A stretch of 64,000 bases of DNA from Bettongia penicillata ogilbyi (taxonomy: Eukaryota; Chordata; Mammalia; Diprotodontia; Potoroidae). Made by a program: the position numbers and the translations under genes. Positions 50,776-63,189 of this stretch are shown piece by piece. Under the pieces are notes generated by a model that had not been told where the DNA came from, ran no database searches, and saw only the letters and a list, made by a program, of their open reading frames with translations. Position 1 is the stretch's first letter. Each line of letters begins with the position of its first letter. The stretch is from the NCBI GenBank assembly GCA_023548195.1, contig JAJHZJ010000699.1, positions 3,567,175 through 3,631,174 on the forward strand, given 5' to 3'.

Positions 50776-53099
50776 TATGAAGATGCAGAAACATGTCTGG
50801 AGGGGTAAGTATTAGCATTGTGTGAATAGTGGAGTGCAAAGTGATTTTGTTCATGAATGGATATTGTTACACGTAAATATATTGCATTATGTATACATGT
50901 ACAGAAATGAATTCATAGAAATCAACATACATAAAAACTCTTGGAAAGCATAATCCTAAATATATTAACAAATATTAAGACTATTTTTAAGGTATTATGG
51001 TATGCCATACTTGTTCTAGAATGACCTGAGGGAATACCTATTATCTTTTGCTTATGTGAGACATTGTCTGCACTGCTATTTCTATGGTGATATAAATTTT
51101 TAACATTTTAACTTATACTTGCAATTTTCAAAGACTACAGATCTCATTTTATTAATCAATATTGTGATAGCCCTATGCATATTGTTTCTAGGAAAGCTGT
51201 ATTTTCAGAATGTTCAATTGTATGTTTATAATTATGTATCATATAAGCTTATTCTCATAATATATAATCTTTTTTTACTTTTGTTGAAGTTTAGAAAGTT
51301 TTTAAAAAGCGCATAGGGCTCGATTCTTATGGCAAGGTTTTCGATAGTCAGACCATTCAGACACAGTTTTTGCTTTACACTTCGATAGTTGAATGACTAT
51401 TGAAAACTAATTTGATAGAGTTCTCCTGATTTTTACTATTTTGTAATAACTCCAGGAGAGCTTCATTTGCTAATTTTTGCAAATCTAATGGTTTTTGCGT
51501 AATCTATTCTCTTCCATTCCCTATCTCTTATTTCCTCTTCCACAGCTCCCTTAGTGGGAGAGGTATAAATGCCTCTACTCAATAATTGACCTCTTGATTT
51601 GTGCCATTTAATTAAATTTTCAACGATATAGTTTTTTTGTCTTTTGGATGGACAGATCTATGTCATGGAGCTATTAGATGCGATATGTTTTTATTCTTTA
51701 TGATGGTGATTTTGGCTTTAAAATTTACCATTTTATGATCTTATTTATAAACCTATTGGTAAATGTGAAATCTTTCCCATAGATAACAGGAGATAGATAG
51801 AGAGACAGATATTTGAACAGATCCATCCATCTATCTTATATATATATACACATATATGCATAAAATAGGTCATGATTATCTTACTCTCATGAAGACAAGT
51901 TTCTGAAGAATCCAAAATGAAATAAGTATGAAGAAAGTAAAGCACAATTTCTGTGACATTGTTTGAAATCTGTTCCTTTAAATCAAGTCATGTATCAGTA
52001 GTGCTTGCCTTCAATCCAAAATACCTCATACTATTGTTTCTAATATCAATTCATACATAAGAGATAGCGAGACATTTTTATTTTTTAAATTTCATTGTTA
52101 TGAATGAAAATTGGATAATTCATTTCCATTTTCAGACCCGCTTGTCTTGAATCATCACTATTACTGTGTATATAACCAGAACTTTGAGAAGAATTTGCTG
52201 CTTGGAGGGAAGGTTCCAGGGATGGGGTTAGCAATGTGGAAATCCTTATGGGGTAAAAAATACAAACACCAAGGTTATTCTAAAGAGTTTTGGTGAATCT
52301 TATGAACCTGCAGAATTAGTGCAGGACCTCCCAGCTGGTGAATCGAGCCCCCTGTGTCCATCTGAACACCATTCTATGTTCTTTTCTTCCAATATATTTT
52401 ACAGTCTCTTTTCTTTTGTTTTGTCTTTTTATTTCAACAAAATGAAAATAGAGCTCGGAAGTAAGTTGTATGAGCTGCTCTGCTCAACATTTGCAGAATT
52501 TACTACCGTCTGCATGCAACCAGCAGATCCTTTATTTGTGAATTACAGTAGTCTGATTGCTACCATAGAAATGTGATCCAAATTCATGGTCTTTTTCTGT
52601 GATAAGTGAAGTTCACAAGGAAGGAGTCAACGTGTTTCTTACTCTCCTCCCTCTCCCCCCTTTTTTTTACTTTAAGGGGAAAACCTCACAACACACAAAC
52701 TTGCATGTTACCTTTTATTCTGGCAGCTGCAACTAAAATAAGACCATTTCCCATTAGATCTTTATCATGACAGTCAGAATAAAAAATAGGAAGTCGAGAT
52801 CAAGAGGACTTAACATTTTAAGCAAAAAAAAAAATTTTTCTAATCTCTGAAAAAAAATGATGGGCAAAATTCTACTGTTAGATATAAGTATAATATTCTC
52901 TTATCTAAGAGATCAGCTAGGCACCCTTTCCTGGTATGTAAAATACTTCACTGATGCTTTCCATGATTTTTGCCTGATCTTAAGGGCATGATTATCCATC
53001 CCCTCGACATAATTTCAAAAATGTAAAAATTTATCTTTGTAGTTTATTCCATATGGATCTTTTAGTTCTGTTATAAAACTTCATAGCTGGAAGAGAGCT

Positions 53100-53203
53100 A
53101 AGATGATGATGGTGGTGGTGATGGAGGAGGTGGTGGTGGTGGTGGAGGAGGTGATGGTGGTGATGGTGGTGGTGGTGGTGGTGGTGGTGGTGGTAATGAT
53201 GAT
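53100..53203. repeat. (GGT/GAT/GGA)n trinucleotide repeat
   Basis: About 33 triplets, mostly GGT. The minus-strand frame gives a polyhistidine run with no other gene features. SINE-like sequence with AAAGCACTTTGCATA follows at about 53225-53290. Confidence 0.95.
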
Positions 53204-53539
53204 AACAGGTAATAATAACAGCAGCCACAGTGCTTTAATATTTTGGAAAGCACTTTGCATATACTTTAATTTGATTTTAGAAAATATCCAACCTAACTCT
53301 TTATTATACAAATGAGGATGCACTCTGTTCAGAGTTAGCAAAGGAGGTAAAACTATAATCCAGGTTTCTATATTTCCTGTCTAGCATTTTCTTTCTTTGT
53401 ACCATTACATATCCATGATTGGCTTGCCAATTTAGCATTTTTTAAAAAGGTGTCCATAAAGTTACTATGTAAAAATTATCTATCACAATACTACATGGCA
53501 TTTGGGGGGAAATGGCGCTTTGGAATCATCTGTTTAGAA

Positions 53540-53716
53540 CGAGGGTCCTTAACATTTTTTTGTGTCCTGCCAGTCTGGTGAGACTTAAGGACCCCTTCTC
53601 AAAATAATTTTTTAAATACATAAAATATGTAGGATTACAAAAGCAACCAGTTTTCCCAAAACAGAGTGTCAAAATACGTTTTAAGAAGTTCACAGAGCTC
53701 AGGTTAGGAATGCCTA
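53540..53716 (-). mobile_element. hAT nonautonomous element, complete
   Basis: Left end CGAGGGTCCTTAAC, right end AGGTTAGGAATGCCTA, both derived from a CAGGGGTTCTTAACC terminal repeat. The perfect 8-bp duplication GTTTAGAA is at 53532-53539 and 53717-53724. Inner block CAGTCTGGTGAGACTTAAGG, then ACCCCTTCTC. Confidence 0.88.
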
Positions 53717-55095
53717 GTTTAGAATAAGTTTATAACATTCCATCCATAACCTTTTGGAATGAAAAGGTATACACTATATAGTGTAATTTCAATTCAAACC
53801 AAATTGGTTTGGTTTCCGATAAACTTACAGAAAAATCTCTTAGGCTCTCAAAGAAAAGTAAGATAACCTAAAATGATTACAGATCTTTCTTTAAATATGC
53901 TTTAGCTACTCAAAGAATATATTGCCACAATGTTGCAGCATTGGTGACATATGGGATATTGAGGTTTCAAAGAATTCAAGATTTGTAGAAATTTCCCTGG
54001 CAATGCACTCTTGCCTTAAAAGTTAAGGGTTTTCCTGTGTAACTATGTAAACTCTTTAAGTAGTTTAAACTACCTTTTTTATGTTATTGAGCTTCTGAAC
54101 TATAAGTAAATTGATGATGATTTTTAAAAAGTAATTTTTATTCCAAGAGTGGCTCTTCTTGATCTGTTCATCTTTTAGAGCATAGTTCTGGAGTATAAGT
54201 AATCTAATTTGTATTAGGATAAAGGCCTTCTTATTTGAAATGCTAAGAAAGATAGTGTTGGAGAGATTCTCCCAGGTAACTGTTTTCCCATGAGTATTAT
54301 ACAGTGTAAGTCAATTTCCAAAACAATGTTAAAAAAAACTTATTTTTTACTTCAAGATATACATAAAACAAGATTGAGAGAATATTGCATTATATTTTTA
54401 AAAAAACAATATTTTGCCTCAAAGCATCAACTATTAAAATCTTATGACATGTGTATACAAATTTGAAAACAAGATATTTCCCTACTTTGCAAATTTATTA
54501 AGCAGTCAAAGTAAAATTCAAATTAAGTACAATAAAGAAAAAAGTGAAAGAATTATGAACATTTAGAGTTTTAATATGCTGCTGATTGAATAAAAGTTGT
54601 TTAAATTAATAAGAATCTCACTTATCACTGTGTTTTCATCAGTCCAAACACTTACCCCAATCCATTTCAGACTAAACAGGGCTAATTATTGTATCTGTTC
54701 ATATAGGCATAGGAAGGTGTTGAGTAACTATAACGCTGTTGAAAATTCAGTTGCTTTCTGTGTTTCTTCCTATGTCTATTTGTCATGATACCAAGGCTTC
54801 AAGGAATGTTGTGGCTTTCTCTCATATGAATAAATCCTGATTACCCCTTTTCAAGTACAACTTAAACCATATGGTGGATAATAGTCCTGAGGACATCACA
54901 TTTCTTGCTCTCCTTTTTTTTGTGGTGTTAAAGAAGCATGCTTTTCATTATAGCAGATACATAACCAGTTTCTGACTTTACCCCAAATATTCAAGGCATT
55001 ATTCATGCAGTTATTTGCTCTTGTTAATTTTGTGCATGCTTTTGGGGAGGAAAAAGATAAATGAAAGAAAAAAGGAGAAAACTATCTGACTTTAA

Positions 55096-55230
<135 letters not shown>

Positions 55231-55949
55231 TAGTCTGGATTTTAAGTGTTTTGTCAAGGGTCATTCAGATAAATTACAATAAAGGGGTATTTGTCATTTT
55301 TACAAATATTTGGATGCCCATAGTTCAGTCTTGCCTGTTATCATCAGACCGAAATATCAAGAACAGGATTTGGTATATGGATTAGACTGTGGCTACCTCG
55401 TATCCAAGGATATCTTCTTGTAGGGGTTTCAGAAAGAGGAAAAAAATAAAGATAAATTCTTATTTAAAATATTGTGAGGTTTTCTAAAGCCCTGATTACT
55501 GGAAGTTCTTTTTTTTAGTTTATGTCTGTATTTGCATAGAAACATCTATAGGCAGCAGAAAAGGAGAAAGTAGAGATTAGAAAAATGTGGATAATCTCCA
55601 AGAGAAGATGGAAAAGGAAGGGAACAAGGGTACATGGAGAGGAACTGGCCATGAGAAGGACCATCCTCATTCGTATGGAGTAAAGAATAAGGGATGATGG
55701 GAATGATGTCAAGGAATTACAAGATGAGGAGAATGGGAGAAAAGGGAGATCCCAGTGAATGGTTAGAATTCTCTGCATAAAGAAATGACATGGAAACCGA
55801 CATTTAGAGAGCTAAAGTGACAGCCCAGGTCAAAGTAGTGGGGAGCAGAGGTGAGATGAAGGGGAAAGTTCTCTTTAAGGCATTAAGAAGTTTTTTGGTG
55901 GCTCTTTTTATTAGAGTTCATTATTAATATCCACAAGTCATGCTCATTT

Positions 55950-56040
55950 GTATTTGCTTTAGAATGCCAGCTATTTTTATTTTTTCCTTTGTAACCTAGT
56001 GCTTGAAATTATGTTTAATAAATGTTTCCTGAATGGATTA
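55950..56040 (+). repeat. L2/MIR 3' end fragment
   Basis: TTTTTCCTTTGTAACCTAGT, then TTTAATAAATGTTTCCTGAA. Confidence 0.55.
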
Positions 56041-56222
56041 ATAATAATTGTTAGAATTTATGTAGCACTTTTAGATTTGTGAACCTCTTTAAAAATATCT
56101 CATTTTTATCGTCATAACAGCCCAGGGTGGTAGACACTGTTATTATCCTCATTTTACAGATGAGGAAAGTGAGACAGATACATGTTAAGTAACTTGTCCA
56201 GGGTCACACAATATTAAGTATC
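56041..56222 (-). repeat. MIR/THER1-like SINE
   Basis: TTTATGTAGCACTTTTAGAT, CGTCATAACAGCCCAGGGTG, CTCATTTTACAGATGAGGAA, CTTGTCCAGGGTCACACAAT. Confidence 0.85.
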
Positions 56223-56230
56223 TGAGCCCT

Positions 56231-56449
56231 GTGGTTGTTCTTGAACCATTTCATTCGTGTCCAACTCTTTGTGACCCCATTTGGAGTGTTCTTGGCTTAG
56301 ATACTGAAGCGGTTTGCCATTTCCTTCTCTAGTTCATTTTACAGATGAGCAAACAGGATTAAGTGACTTGCCTAAAGTCATACAGGTCAGTCTGAGGCTG
56401 CATTTGAACTCAGGTCTTCTTGACTCCAGGTCTAGGACTCTAACTATGG
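56231..56449 (-). mobile_element. MAR1/WSINE-type SINE with RTE tail
   Basis: RTE-like end TTCATTCGTGTCCAACTCTT, then TGTGACCCCATTTGGAG, TTGCCATTTCCTTCTCTAGT, TTGAACTCAGGTCTTCTTGA. It ends about 175 bp before the last coding exon. Confidence 0.9.
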
Positions 56450-56624
56450 ATGAATGAATGAATGAGGACAGAGAGAGGGAGAGGGAAAGAGAGTATGCTT
56501 ATTCCTCAATGGACATCACACCATAAGGGGGTCTGTGCTAGCTGAGTATTTAGCACTCAAGCGCTTCTGGGGCCATACCCTCTCTTGATACTACTTATAT
56601 ACGTATCATCCTCTTCCTTTTCAG

Positions 56625-56909
56625 ACGCAAAGCGTCATATATGACATGATTTCTGACATCAACGACAGAAGTGAAGAATTTGACAAGAGGGTTGGCACCC
56701 TGGAGAATAAATTAGAGACTTTGATTGGCAACATTCAAGCCCTCCCTGAATTGCTAATTCAGACAGTCAGCAAGCAGCAGAGAGATTTCCTGGAATCTCA
56801 GATGCAGAACTACGACAAGAATGCCACCTACAGTGCCGAGCGGTCACGGTCCTTGACCCGAAGGAGGTCCTCCTCTACAGCACCACCAACTTCATCAGAG
56901 AGTAGCTAG
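56625..56909 (+). CDS. KCNN2: KCNN2 last coding exon: coiled-coil C-terminal tail and stop
   Basis: The acceptor AG is at 56623-56624 after a CT-rich tract. The 95 codons include the TAG stop at 56907-56909. The exon starts [20 protein letters not shown], runs through a heptad-like region ([20 protein letters not shown]) that forms the C-terminal coiled coil, and ends in an Arg/Ser-rich segment and [13 protein letters not shown], the SK2-specific terminus. About 26 of 95 positions differ from the placental tail I remember, and one Arg of the RRRR run is missing. The ending rules out SK1 and SK3. The intron before it is only 1,445 bp, and its last 600 bp are mostly L2 and SINE sequence. Confidence 0.95.
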   Translation, partial: TQSVIYDMISDINDRSEEFDKRVGTLENKLETLIGNIQALPELLIQTVSKQQRDFLESQMQNYDKNATYSAERSRSLTRRRSSSTAPPTSSESS

Positions 56910-57192
56910 AAGAAAATAAGTTAACCACAAAATAAAAGACTTTTTGCCATCATATGGTCAATATTTTAGCTTTTATTGTAAAGCCCTACGGTTCTAATCA
57001 GTGTTATCTGGGTTCTGATGTCAGAATTCTGGGAACCTGAACACAATGTTTTAGGCCAAAATGAGTGAAAACTCTTTTCTTTTCTTTCAGATGCACAGGG
57101 AATGCACCTATTATTGCTATATAGATTGCTCCTGTAATTCCACTAACTTTTTATTCATGCACTTCAAACTTTACTACTACAGTATATAATAT

Positions 57193-57198
57193 AATAAA
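57193..57198 (+). promoter_or_regulatory. candidate polyadenylation signal AATAAA
   Basis: Hexamer about 285 bp after the stop, in an AT-rich stretch. The nearer hexamer at 56931 is only 22 bp past the stop and is less likely to be used. Confidence 0.35.
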
Positions 57199-57789
57199 AA
57201 AGGTTAATTTCTGCACATATTTGCTTTATCACTCCAACGTAACTTTGGAATATGGTATTTTTGCATTATCTTCAAGAGCAAATGATCAGTGTAGAACACC
57301 TACATACCAATAATACTAATTTCCAAATTTTCAGTCTATTGGGAAAAGAAATTAAATTGCTTGGTGCTGTATTCTTTCAAACAGTATGTAAAATAAGGTC
57401 ACTAACACAATCACCTTTCCATTTGTAAAATTAAGGGTTTCTGATTAATTTGCAAGTTAAAGTCTAGGTTCATTTTTATCATGGCAACAGTGTCACAAGT
57501 CTCACAAACTAATCCATTTTCAATTCCATAAAAAAATTAGCATGATAAGGATGCCAAGATTAACACTAAATTCATTAAGCAATATTTTCTGAAATGTAAT
57601 TCTAGAGTTTTAACATTCTAAAAAAATAGATATTTCATAAGTTCCCTTTTATTTACTGATCACGGACTATCTTTGTTGCTTTCAAAGAGCATATGCTTAA
57701 TAGAAAGGAGAATCAATATAAGGGGTGCTTTCATTTTCATAGACCATTTTTGACCTATAATATGCCATAACTACTTTCTCTAGGTCCGA

Positions 57790-57830
57790 AATAAAGTTGG
57801 AAACATTTTTGTTCATGTTTCTAAAATAAA
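57790..57830 (+). promoter_or_regulatory. candidate polyadenylation signals, paired AATAAA
   Basis: Two AATAAA hexamers at 57790-57795 and 57825-57830, about 0.9 kb after the stop, with T-rich sequence between them. They could end a longer 3' UTR. Confidence 0.35.
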
Positions 57831-57860
57831 GTACTTTTAAGATAAGTCAAAATTTACTCT

Positions 57861-60015
57861 AGTTATCAATTCACCCTCATGCTGTCTTATCTTCTTAGTT
57901 ATATCCCTTAATACAATGCAGAGTGAGCCACTCTCCTTGAGGAGAACTGATGCCTGATATAGAATTATGATTCTCTGACTCTGCCTGTGGTCTTCTTTTG
58001 GGCTTTACTTTCCTGTCTGGCACAAAGACAATGAATGTAGAACAAATGCAATTTGAGAAGACATCCCTGAATAATGACTCCTGCACGCTATGACAGTGTT
58101 CCTATGTTAATCATCTGGACGTCCTGCAGGACCTCATGTGAGTCTGTGTTTGGAAAATCATCTGTAATGTGGAACAGGGTAACATTCAGAGTCCCCTTTC
58201 CCCTTGAGTCATGCTGATCTGTTTCATTAAGAACTAAATTTTCACTTCTCAAATCTCTAACTTAAGATGCTTACATGTTCAGCATCATTTTCTAACTATC
58301 CCAATTCTAATCAATTTCTGCCCTTTGAAAGTTGCTAATACAGATATATCTTCTTTACCTTTAGGTAGAACTCTGGTACAATATTGGATGGGGGTAGGAT
58401 GGCTGGATAAAGCTATTTTCATGACTATTCTTTGTTGTCAGTGCTGAAATCAAACCTTGTCTTTCCAGGTCAAAAACATAAAAAGTGACATTTCTTAGGA
58501 AAATACAAGGACATAATATTACTACCAAAAGAAATCTCAGTGACCATATGTAAAGCACATCTCCTAATCTCAAATATATTTTTCATTATATGAAATTCAT
58601 TGTCCTAATCAAGAAAAGTTTGTGTTTTAATGTAAAAAATCCCCTTTGAGAAAATCATGGACATATTTAGTATCTTCTTAATATGAAGGAAGAGGGAAAT
58701 AGAAAGAGAACCAGAGATAAAAGTCATTTGTTCATCTATTTCTACTTTCAACACAAAGGCTAATCAGTTGCAATGACAAGGTAGGGTGGTAGTCTAATTA
58801 AGTATGATTTGCCTCTCACTGATCAGTTCACAACTCCAACCCAAAAAGAACTGAAACTTGAGGAAAAGCTGATGTATTATTAGTCTATTGATAAACATGA
58901 GAATTGAGATTAAATTCTACAAGTATAGACTGAGGAACATGTCTCTAGCCTATAGATGGTGGGGAAAATTAAAAACTACCTAACACCAAATAGTCAAAAT
59001 AAAAAGATTGGGTGGGAATGGAAAAGAATATCCACACATTGATTGTATTGCAAAGCACTGCCACAAGAATGTGTAATTCATAGGCATCTTTTAAAGACTG
59101 GAGTCACTGGTGACAGTGTGGTGAACCTTGACACAAAAAGTCTTCAAGGGGTTGGGTGCTAGAAAGGTCTATAAGCTCCACAAAAGTTCTTTGATGTCTC
59201 AGGGTGAGTAAAATGAACTTGGGTTTATACAAAGGTATAGCATTGTACAAGCTCTAACAGATCCTACCTAACTAGAAAGGTTTCAAATAAAGATCTGGAG
59301 TGGTAAGTCTAATCTCCCCACAACATTGCTTGGGTCCATGTCTCGCCTCTCTCCTGCAACATAGTTTAGGTCCACAACTTCTCCCTTTTATCTGTGAGAG
59401 GGATTCATTTTCCCTAAAAGAAGATTAAGTAGTCTCCAGGACCTAACTGGCCTGACATAGACTCCTGCTCACCAAAGACCATAAAAAGTCTTAACCAGTG
59501 GGGTCTAGGCTTCTCAGACTGGTGGGTGCCAGAGAGCAAGTCACCATACCCCATCCTTATAAGATCCTCTAGTCTATCCTTGTTACATATTCTTACTGTG
59601 TTACAACAAAGTAAACCTTTTCATCTATTTTTCAGTAACTTAGGAGTGCCTCATTTTGTCCCCAAATCAAACCTGAAATAAGAAAGCACTTGCATTAGGC
59701 ATTAACTCTAATATGTAGTGGAACAGCACACAGAACAAAATGAGATAGACTCGTGGCTCACATTCTGGTTGAGTTGGAAAAAGAGCAGTACAAGTATTGA
59801 GAATGGGGTTATTGGACAGTGCATAACTCCCAGGTACTAGAGATCTCCTGATCCTGGGACAGGCAATTCTCTCTGGAACAGGGATAAGGCTCCCAGAGAG
59901 AGGAAGTTCGGTAAGTACTGAAGAAGGATGCCTAGGAGGGCAAAAAAATGCCAAGTTCAGCATTCCCTGACAGCTGTTTACTATTGTACATAAGTTAGAC
60001 CACAGCATAATAAGA
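57861..60015. other. downstream intergenic DNA, mostly unassigned
   Basis: 57861-59150 holds nothing recognised. 59150-59690 has LTR-like composition, with CCATAAAAAGTC at about 59480 and a T-rich end with GTCCCCAAATCAAACC at about 59660, but no paired LTR or target duplication was found. 59690-60015 has an open minus-strand frame of 113 codons that I do not recognise. Confidence 0.3.
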
Positions 60016-60019
60016 AGAC

Positions 60020-60605
60020 TAAATACAAAAATATCTCATATGCAGCTAAAGAAGTCGTTGGAGGAAAAAATATCTTTGAGAGCATACTCTAGCAAAACAA
60101 AAAGAGAGGATTGCTGAACTGAATGCAATTTTGAAAACCGAAAAGAAAAAAAACACAAGCCCAAAGGCATGTAAAAAAAAAGGAAGATTTGAAATTTAGA
60201 AAAGAAACCAAACACTATAAATAAAACTAAGGCTAGTTCTTGAAAAGACTAAGAAAATTAATAAACTCGTTAGCTAACCTGTCTTTTAAAAAAAAAAAGA
60301 AGAAACCACCAAAATAAAAAATAAACAAGTTAAATCTCCAAACCAGAAATCTCAAAAAGATCAGAACCTACTCTACACATTTACTATATATGCAAACAAA
60401 ACAATTTCAAAAAATTGAGAAACAGCTACAAGAATGTCAAGTATACAACATGACTTGGAAATCCTAAACAAGTTTCACAAAAATAAATCAAATTAGATGT
60501 AAATGCATCACCATAGGAGTAGGGGAGAAGAGAGAGAATGGTCCAGATGGATTTACAAATAAATTTTATCCAATCCTGAAGAAGAATTGTACATATCTTC
60601 CTGCA
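60020..60605 (+). mobile_element. L1 ORF2 fragment, degenerate
   Basis: A-rich coding-like sequence with ATAAATAAAACTAAGGCTAG (NKTKA) and GGTCCAGATGGATTTACAAA (GPDGFT, the conserved start of the reverse transcriptase domain). Stops throughout. Confidence 0.7.
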
Positions 60606-61131
60606 ATTCTGTAATGGCAATGCTTTAATGGCTTCACCAGACTTCTTTCTCCTGCCCCAGTGGAATGATTTTCTGAGAGGTGAGCATTCATCATTTCTAG
60701 CTAGGACAAGGCTGGACTATGCCGCATGCTATCCATCATCCTGCTAAGCCACCTCCGTATTCCCACTTTTCCAGTTTCACGTCTTAGTGGAACAGTGATC
60801 AAATTAACACTGCCCATTCCTAGTAAATAAGGGCATATTTCAACTTGCTTTTGTAGTAGCAGTGTATTTTTTTCTGCTCCCCACCAAGGACAGGTATTTA
60901 CAAAACAAAATGTGTTTGGTAGTATCAGTCTGTGGCCACAGAACCTGATAAAGCCCATACATATACACACGTACTCATGTAAATGAATTTGGTACCATTA
61001 ATTCTATAGTATACAAACTGACACCATACCAGTTTTGGACAGTGGTACAAGGCTTATAGTATTTATGTTGTTATGTGGAAACAGTCTACTAAAAAAAGTG
61101 CTAACAAGGTAAAAACAAAAAAGAAATCATT

Positions 61132-61275
61132 GACAGCTGGTTGGCACAGTGCATAGAGGGCTGATTAGTTAATAAACTTTTATCAAGTGCCTACTTTGTG
61201 CCAGACACTTTGTTAAGCACTAGCAAAGAGAGGTAGTAAAAGATGATCTCTGCTCTCAAGGAGCTCTGTCTGATG
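61132..61275. repeat. truncated SINE head joined to an L2/MIR-like fragment
   Basis: CAGCTGGTTGGCACAGTGCA with TAGAGGGCTG is a MAR1-type head. It breaks off into ATCAAGTGCCTACTTTGTGC, CAGACACTTTGTTAAGCACT and TGCTCTCAAGGAGCT. Confidence 0.6.
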
Positions 61276-61790
61276 AGGGAGAGAACTAACTAGCGAATGT
61301 GGTCAAACAAGGATGGCTGAGAAGTGGTGAGTGGGGCCGTGTGTGGGGAGGCTCTCCATAGGCGGAGTGAACGCTGTCCTCCAAGGAAGGTACAAGAGAC
61401 ATCTTTAATCTTTAACCTCTTCTCCAAAGGAGACTTTCATCTCTGCCAGGTAAGGAAACAGGAGATTGGGGCTGGAGGTCCCCACTCTGCTCCCCTCAGA
61501 GAGAGGGCTATCAAGCTAGAAATATTGTTAGTCTAGGGGATATAATCAGGCTCCATCTAACTTTCGATCACTTTGTCATTTTTAGGGGAAGGAACCCAAG
61601 CTTTACAGCCAAGGATTTACCCCTTCCCCACCTAATACCAGTTTCACATGAACACACATGGAGAATGTTAAAGTAATCCATTTATCCAAATCATAGCAAA
61701 ACAGAAATCAAAGAAGGTATACATGGAATATATACCAGACAACATAGAGTGAAGGAGCTCTCCCATTGGGAATGAGATAACTCAGCTTAA

Positions 61791-61920
<130 letters not shown>

Positions 61921-62640
61921 CCTGGATCTCACTCAAAGGGACACTCCTCAAAAGTTCTAGAGTAGCAGCAGGGCCATGACAAAGACTGCTCACTACTCTC
62001 ATGTCTTCCCAGAGTCTTTTCCTCCAGTAGCCTAAAATGGAGTTGGCCTCTTCCATCTTTTCTCTCAAAGCTAGAAGCTGACACTACCCTCAAAGAGGGG
62101 AAGTGGCTGAGAAGTGACACTGGAATTCATCTCCAAGTATGTACTGCTCATTATGCAGACCAGAGCCTCCAACCCCACCAGCCCATACCCTTGGGCTTTG
62201 GGACAGGGGTTACATAATCTATGCACAAGAAATATAGAAAATAATTAACAGAAGGAAGGAACTAGAACTAAGAAGTTCTGGGAAAGTCTTCCTAAAGAAG
62301 GAAAGATTTTATTTGGGAACTGAAGGAAAGTCAGAGAAGTTGGGAGGAAAAAAAATGGGGGGGGGGGATTATTCTAAACAAGCAAGAATTTTCACCAGTC
62401 AATGAAAATGTCCAGAGTTGGGAGATGAATTATTTTGTACTAGGAATAATAAAAAAGCCAGTATTATTGGGTGGGAAAGTATGGGGGGGTGGAGGGGGAC
62501 AGTAGGATGAAGGAATACTGGAAAAATATTTTCCAGAATGGGGACAGGTTGTAAAGTCACTTTGCTGTGCAAGGGGAGATGGAAGTCACCAACTGCACCT
62601 ACCTGTGATGTCTTTCCTCTTCCTTTCCCCTCAGGGAACA
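61921..62640. other. unassigned stretch
   Basis: No gene or repeat recognised. There is a G9 run at about 62358-62367 and G-rich sequence at 62480-62500. Confidence 0.3.
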
Positions 62641-62875
62641 CATGAAAGCATGTGGTCAGTTGGAAGACCTCAGTTTAAATCCTGCTGTAGACACTTAACT
62701 AGCTTCATAACCCTTAAAAAGTCACTTAATCTCTCTGTGCCTTAGTTTCCTTATCTGTAAAATTGGGATAATTCTAGCACCTACATAAATGTATTATTCT
62801 GAGATAAAATGAGATAACATGTAAAAATGCTTTATAAACCCAACAGCATTATGTAAATTCCTATTATTAGACTTC
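62641..62875 (+). repeat. MIR/THER1-like SINE
   Basis: GAAGACCTCAGTTTAAATCC, CTCTCTGTGCCTTAGTTTCC, TTATCTGTAAAATTGGGATA, GTAAAAATGCTTTATAAACC. Confidence 0.8.
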
Positions 62876-63189
62876 TAGAGCATTTTAGCTCAGAAATTAG
62901 CTAGGTTTTCAGTGTAGATGAATATAAGTTTCTCCTCATTAAAATAAATGAACATCAAAGGACAGATGGTTGACAAGAGCTAATGGATTAAAGACTGAAG
63001 TGAAAGATTAAAGCACAATTACCTGCTAGCTTTTCAAGAAAAATCTCCTTGATACCATGAAGTACTCAAATCTTCAGCTATGTTTTATGTCAGCCTTACA
63101 ATCTAACTCAATAATTAAACAAGAAACTATTGAATAGATAAATTAAACTAGGAGCTTTTTTTACTTTTATAAAATAAATAGCTAGCTTG

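Larger units (their letters stand above)
56910..57860 (+). other. KCNN2: KCNN2 3' untranslated region (probable extent)
   Basis: The sequence after the stop codon contains no recognisable transposon for over 1 kb, unlike the rest of the window. It has four AATAAA hexamers, at 56931, 57193, 57790 and 57825. Which one sets the transcript end cannot be decided from sequence alone, so the right boundary is approximate. Confidence 0.55.

Noticed and set aside
53031..53228. Polyhistidine frame
   Set aside because: It is the reverse translation of a GGT/GAT trinucleotide repeat, with no splice or start context.
56931..56936. AATAAA 22 bp after the KCNN2 stop as the main polyadenylation signal
   Set aside because: It would leave almost no 3' UTR; later hexamers are more plausible. 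It cannot be excluded without transcript data.
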